A program made the position numbers and the translations under genes. The notes under the pieces were generated by a model that was given only the letters and a program-made list of their open reading frames with translations, was not told the origin of the DNA and did not search any database. DNA of 36,233 bases, from contig VERQ01000005.1 of assembly GCA_018882565.1 (NCBI GenBank), positions 1 to 36,233 of the forward strand, given 5' to 3'. This document shows, piece by piece, positions 34,139-36,233 of the stretch. Within the stretch, counting starts at the first letter, position 1. Every line of letters begins with the position of its first letter. This DNA is from Candidatus Fonsibacter sp. (GTDB lineage: Bacteria > Pseudomonadota > Alphaproteobacteria > Pelagibacterales > Pelagibacteraceae).

Positions 34139-34154
34139 TTTTTTTCTCCAGCAG

Positions 34155-34238
34155 CAATCGCACTAGTGGGCGAATATCGCTGACTAGTGTTGATCTCCTT
34201 CATTAGAAGGACACCACAAAACCTGCTTATTTTTGTGG
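34155..34238 (-). ncRNA. Structured RNA of three hairpins: ffh leader or separate small RNA
   Basis: Three perfect dyads lie side by side in the ffh-dapF spacer. C: CCACAAAA (34214-34221) pairs with TTTTGTGG (34231-34238), 8 bp. B: TCCTTC (34196-34201) pairs with GAAGGA (34206-34211), 6 bp with a 4-nt loop. A: CACTAGT (34161-34167) pairs with ACTAGTG (34183-34189), 7 bp, enclosing an inner 4-bp stem GCGA/TCGC; CAA/TTG extends it with a bulge. Read from the minus strand the order is C, B, A, then the ffh ribosome-binding site. It lacks the GGAA tetraloop signature of bacterial SRP RNA. I dimly recall an alphaproteobacterial RNA family named after ffh but cannot verify a match. Strand is inferred from the predicted promoter. 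Confidence 0.5.
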
Positions 34239-34252
34239 AAAATTTTATTAAA

Positions 34253-34279
34253 AGTATATTTTACTATTTTAAAAGTCAA
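34253..34279 (-). promoter_or_regulatory. Candidate promoter of the ffh operon
   Basis: On the minus strand TTGACT (34274-34279) is followed by TATACT (34253-34258) with a 15-nt spacer, or by TACTTT with 17 nt. The spacing to the better -10 is short. A start about 7 nt downstream, near 34246, would place the first transcribed hairpin within about 8 nt of the 5' end and give a leader of about 108 nt that contains all three hairpins. That fit supports both calls, but it is inference. Confidence 0.4.
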
Positions 34280-34300
34280 TAATTGAGAATATTTGTAAGA

Positions 34301-34306
34301 TATAAC
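34301..34306 (+). promoter_or_regulatory. Possible -10 element of dapF (no matching -35)
   Basis: TATAAC lies 10 nt before the dapF ATG. There is no convincing -35 at 16-18 nt; the nearest TTGAGA (34283-34288) is only 12 nt away. If used, transcription would start at about 34313 and the mRNA would have a leader of only a few bases, like the transaldolase gene. No Shine-Dalgarno sequence precedes the ATG. Confidence 0.25.
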
Positions 34307-34316
34307 AACAAAACAG

Positions 34317-35141
34317 ATGATCGAAATACAAGCTTATAAAATGGACGGTCTTGGCAATGATTTTATCATCATTGATAGAAGAAAAGATAAAATCGATCTT
34401 TCAAAACAACAAATTATAAATATTGCGGACAGGAAAAATGGTCCAGGATGTGATCAAATTATTATTATAGACAAAGATAAAGAAAAAAAAACTAATGCTA
34501 AAATAACTTTTTATAATTCTGATGGTGGAGAAACAGGAGCATGCGGGAATGGCTCTAGATGTATTTCCTACTTTTTAATGAATGAGAAAAAATTAAATAA
34601 ATCAAAAATTAATACTGAAAGTGGAGTTCTAAAAGCAAAACTTACTGGAAAAACTGAAGTATCAGTTGATATGGGGATTCCAAATTTTGAGTGGAAAAAA
34701 ATTCCTTTAGTTAAAAAAATGAACCACGCAAAAGTTAAAATTAAAACTAAACATTTTGGAATTTTAACAGGATATACTTTAAGCGTTGGTAATCCTCATG
34801 TTATTTTTTTTAAAGATATAACATTTGAATTACTTAAAAAAATCGGTCCCCAAATTGAACATCATGAATTTTTTCCAGAAAGATGTAACGTTACATTTGC
34901 TGAAGTAATGAATAAAAAAAATATCGCAGTAAAAGTTTGGGAAAGAGGAGCTGGTTTAACACTAGCTTGCGGCACAGCCGCTTGCGCTACTGCTGTTGCT
35001 GCAAATAAATTAGGTCTGACTGGAAAAAAAATTAATATTCATTTTAAAAATGGCACACTTCATATTGAGTTAGCCAAAGACAAACATATTATAATGACTG
35101 GATCTGTCTCAAGTATTAAAAATATTAGTCTTAAAATATAA
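34317..35141 (+). CDS. dapF: Diaminopimelate epimerase
   Basis: DapF interconverts LL- and meso-diaminopimelate for lysine and peptidoglycan synthesis, without a cofactor. The 274 residues match the family. YKMDGLGNDFIIID is the N-terminal signature. The catalytic thiol pair is Cys76 in GACGNGSRC and Cys218 in LACGTAACA. GPGCDQIIII, GNPHVIFF and the VWERGAGLTLACG block are intact. It is divergent from ffh across the 178-nt spacer and 6 nt before ftsY. In many alphaproteobacteria a tRNA methylthiotransferase gene lies between dapF and ftsY; it is absent here. Confidence 0.96.
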   Translation: MIEIQAYKMDGLGNDFIIIDRRKDKIDLSKQQIINIADRKNGPGCDQIIIIDKDKEKKTNAKITFYNSDGGETGACGNGSRCISYFLMNEKKLNKSKINTESGVLKAKLTGKTEVSVDMGIPNFEWKKIPLVKKMNHAKVKIKTKHFGILTGYTLSVGNPHVIFFKDITFELLKKIGPQIEHHEFFPERCNVTFAEVMNKKNIAVKVWERGAGLTLACGTAACATAVAANKLGLTGKKINIHFKNGTLHIELAKDKHIIMTGSVSSIKNISLKI

Positions 35142-35147
35142 TTCTTA

Positions 35148-36062
35148 ATGAATTTTTTTAAAAAACTTCAAGAAAGCTTAAAAAAAACTTCAGAAAAATT
35201 TACAAAAGGAATTGATGAAGTTTTTAATAAATCAAAACCACAAGCAGAAATTCTTCAAGATATAGAAGATATTCTTATTCAAGCAGATGTAGGAATTGGC
35301 TTTGTAGAAGAATTTAGAAAAAATATAGCCAACAAAAAATACAGCAAAGAAGAATTAACAAAGGAAAATTTCTTTCAAGCTATTGCTAGAGAAATAGAGG
35401 AGATTTTAGTACCACTACAAAAAGATTTTTTTACAAAAAAACATAACAAACCCACTGTGGTGTTAGTTTGTGGAGTTAATGGAGTTGGGAAGACAACAAC
35501 AATTGGAAAATTATGTAAAAAACTTAAAAACCAAGAACATAAAGTTATTGTTGGAGCGGCAGATACTTTTAGAGCTGCAGCAATTGATCAATTAGAACTT
35601 TGGTGTAAAAAAATTAATGTAGAAATAATAAAATCAGATATTGGTTCAGATCCAGCTTCCGTTGCATTTAAAAGTTTTGAATACGCAAAACAAAACAATG
35701 CTGACTATTGTGTGATTGATACAGCGGGCAGACTGCAGAATAAAAAGAATTTAATGGAAGAATTCTCCAAAATTATTAGAGTTTTAAAAAAAATTGATGC
35801 AGATGCTCCTCATGAAACTATTTTAGTTCTTGATGCAACGACTGGTCAAAATGCAATTAATCAAATTGAAGAATTTAAAAAAATTACACCGATCTCTGGA
35901 ATTATTATGACCAAATTAGACGGAACTGCAAAAGGTGGTATTCTTGTTGCTATTGCAAAACAATTTCAAATTCCAATTTATGCAATTGGGGTGGGTGAAA
36001 AAGAAGAAGATTTAGATAACTTTATTGCAAAAGACTTTGTGCAAGCTTTTATTAAAAACTAA
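35148..36062 (+). CDS. ftsY: Signal recognition particle receptor FtsY
   Basis: FtsY docks the Ffh-ribosome complex at the inner membrane. The 304 residues form a minimal NG protein. A short basic, amphipathic N-terminus (MNFFKKLQESLKKTSEKF) likely contacts lipids. The N domain extends to about 95. G1 GVNGVGKTTT is at 109-118, then AADTFRAAAIDQLELW, DTAGRLQNKKNLMEEF and TKLDGTAKGGILVAI. The long acidic A domain of E. coli FtsY (497 residues) is missing. It lies 6 nt after dapF. Its stop overlaps the convergent downstream gene by four bases. Confidence 0.97.
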   Translation: MNFFKKLQESLKKTSEKFTKGIDEVFNKSKPQAEILQDIEDILIQADVGIGFVEEFRKNIANKKYSKEELTKENFFQAIAREIEEILVPLQKDFFTKKHNKPTVVLVCGVNGVGKTTTIGKLCKKLKNQEHKVIVGAADTFRAAAIDQLELWCKKINVEIIKSDIGSDPASVAFKSFEYAKQNNADYCVIDTAGRLQNKKNLMEEFSKIIRVLKKIDADAPHETILVLDATTGQNAINQIEEFKKITPISGIIMTKLDGTAKGGILVAIAKQFQIPIYAIGVGEKEEDLDNFIAKDFVQAFIKN

Positions 36063-36233
36063 TCTAAAGTTTTTACAAATTTCTGCAATTCAAGTTTAAG
36101 CTCAGAATTATAAGTCATCATATGACGATCAAATTGTGGGAAGTATCCATACTTTTTCGTCTGAACTTCATCAAATAATTTTTTTCCCATAGCAACAGGG
36201 ATTATTCTATCCGCTCCACCATGCATTATAAGA
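36059..36233 (-). CDS. Alpha/beta-hydrolase-like protein, C-terminal fragment (5' end outside window)
   Basis: Reading the minus strand from the window edge gives 57 codons of open frame ending in TAG at 36059-36061. The sequence starts LIMHGGADRIIPVAMGKKLF, typical of the strand and loop that carries the acidic residue in alpha/beta-hydrolases (HGxxDxxVP). It is followed by FDRHMMTYNSEL, where the His could be the catalytic histidine, and a final helix. Only the tail is visible, so substrate and subfamily (S33-peptidase-like or thioesterase-like) cannot be given. It converges on ftsY with a 4-bp stop-codon overlap. Confidence 0.65.
   Translation of the reverse strand, partial: LIMHGGADRIIPVAMGKKLFDEVQTKKYGYFPQFDRHMMTYNSELKLELQKFVKTLD

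Noticed and set aside
34155..34238. Reading the hairpin region as the SRP 4.5S RNA gene (ffs) because it lies beside ffh
   Set aside because: The conserved apical sequence with the GGAA tetraloop and flanking AGCAG/AGGUC elements is not present in the right arrangement. Three separate hairpins do not form the single long rod of SRP RNA.
34214..34238. The 8-bp dyad as an intrinsic terminator
   Set aside because: On the plus strand it is followed by A-rich sequence and not by a run of Ts. On the minus strand it would be the first element of a leader and is followed by TGTCC, again without a T-run.

Overview
The window is a gene-dense, AT-rich stretch (roughly 30% G+C judged by eye) of core chromosome from an alphaproteobacterium. 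The best fit is a streamlined SAR11/Pelagibacterales-like marine bacterium. This rests on lysine- and asparagine-rich proteins, extreme compaction, classic alphaproteobacterial gene orders (obgE-proBA-nadD-rsfS-rlmH-ctpA-rppH; an F1-only atpHAGDC cluster beside priA; mdh-sucCDAB-lpd; leuCDB-asd; ffh-rpsP-trmD-rplS; dapF-ftsY) and the absence of mobile elements, tRNAs, CRISPR arrays and phage genes. The lineage call is inference, because no rRNA is present.

Layout. (1) 2-5994, plus strand: the 3' part of obgE, then proB, proA, nadD, rsfS, rlmH, ctpA and rppH (ribosome maturation, proline and NAD synthesis, periplasmic proteolysis, RNA 5'-end processing). (2) 5991-12835, minus strand: priA followed by atpH-atpA-atpG-atpD-atpC, the complete F1 sector of ATP synthase. 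(3) 12890-13549, plus strand: a lone small transaldolase with a promoter that predicts an almost leaderless mRNA. (4) 13546-23626, minus strand: mmsA-mdh-sucC-sucD-sucA-sucB-lpd, a TCA-cycle operon with a semialdehyde dehydrogenase at its head. (5) 23686-34138, minus strand: ffh-rpsP-trmD-rplS-leuC-leuD-leuB-asd-sdhC-sdhD-sdhA-sdhB, twelve genes with no gap above 16 nt. (6) 34139-34316: a 178-nt divergent spacer, the longest non-coding stretch, carrying three consecutive hairpins just upstream of ffh. (7) 34317-36062, plus strand: dapF and ftsY. (8) 36059-36233, minus strand: the C-terminal end of an alpha/beta-hydrolase-like protein cut by the window edge.

Functionally, blocks 4 and 5 together encode the 2-oxoglutarate-to-oxaloacetate half of the TCA cycle except fumarase: 2-oxoglutarate dehydrogenase, succinyl-CoA synthetase, succinate dehydrogenase and malate dehydrogenase. 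They sit one after another on one strand with only 59 nt between the two blocks. Block 2 supplies the ATP-synthesising head that uses the resulting proton gradient. Both SRP-pathway GTPases (Ffh and its receptor FtsY) flank the divergent spacer.

I see no novel defence, mobile or biosynthetic system. The most interesting unexplained element is the structured RNA region at 34155-34238 in front of ffh. Other points of note are that all three convergent gene junctions have stop codons overlapping by exactly 4 bp, that one-base TAATG couplings recur, that Shine-Dalgarno sequences are scarce, and that S16 and L19 carry low-complexity tails. No gene-free stretch longer than about 300 nt exists. The only gaps above 50 nt are 10774-10864, 12836-12889, 23627-23685 and 34139-34316.
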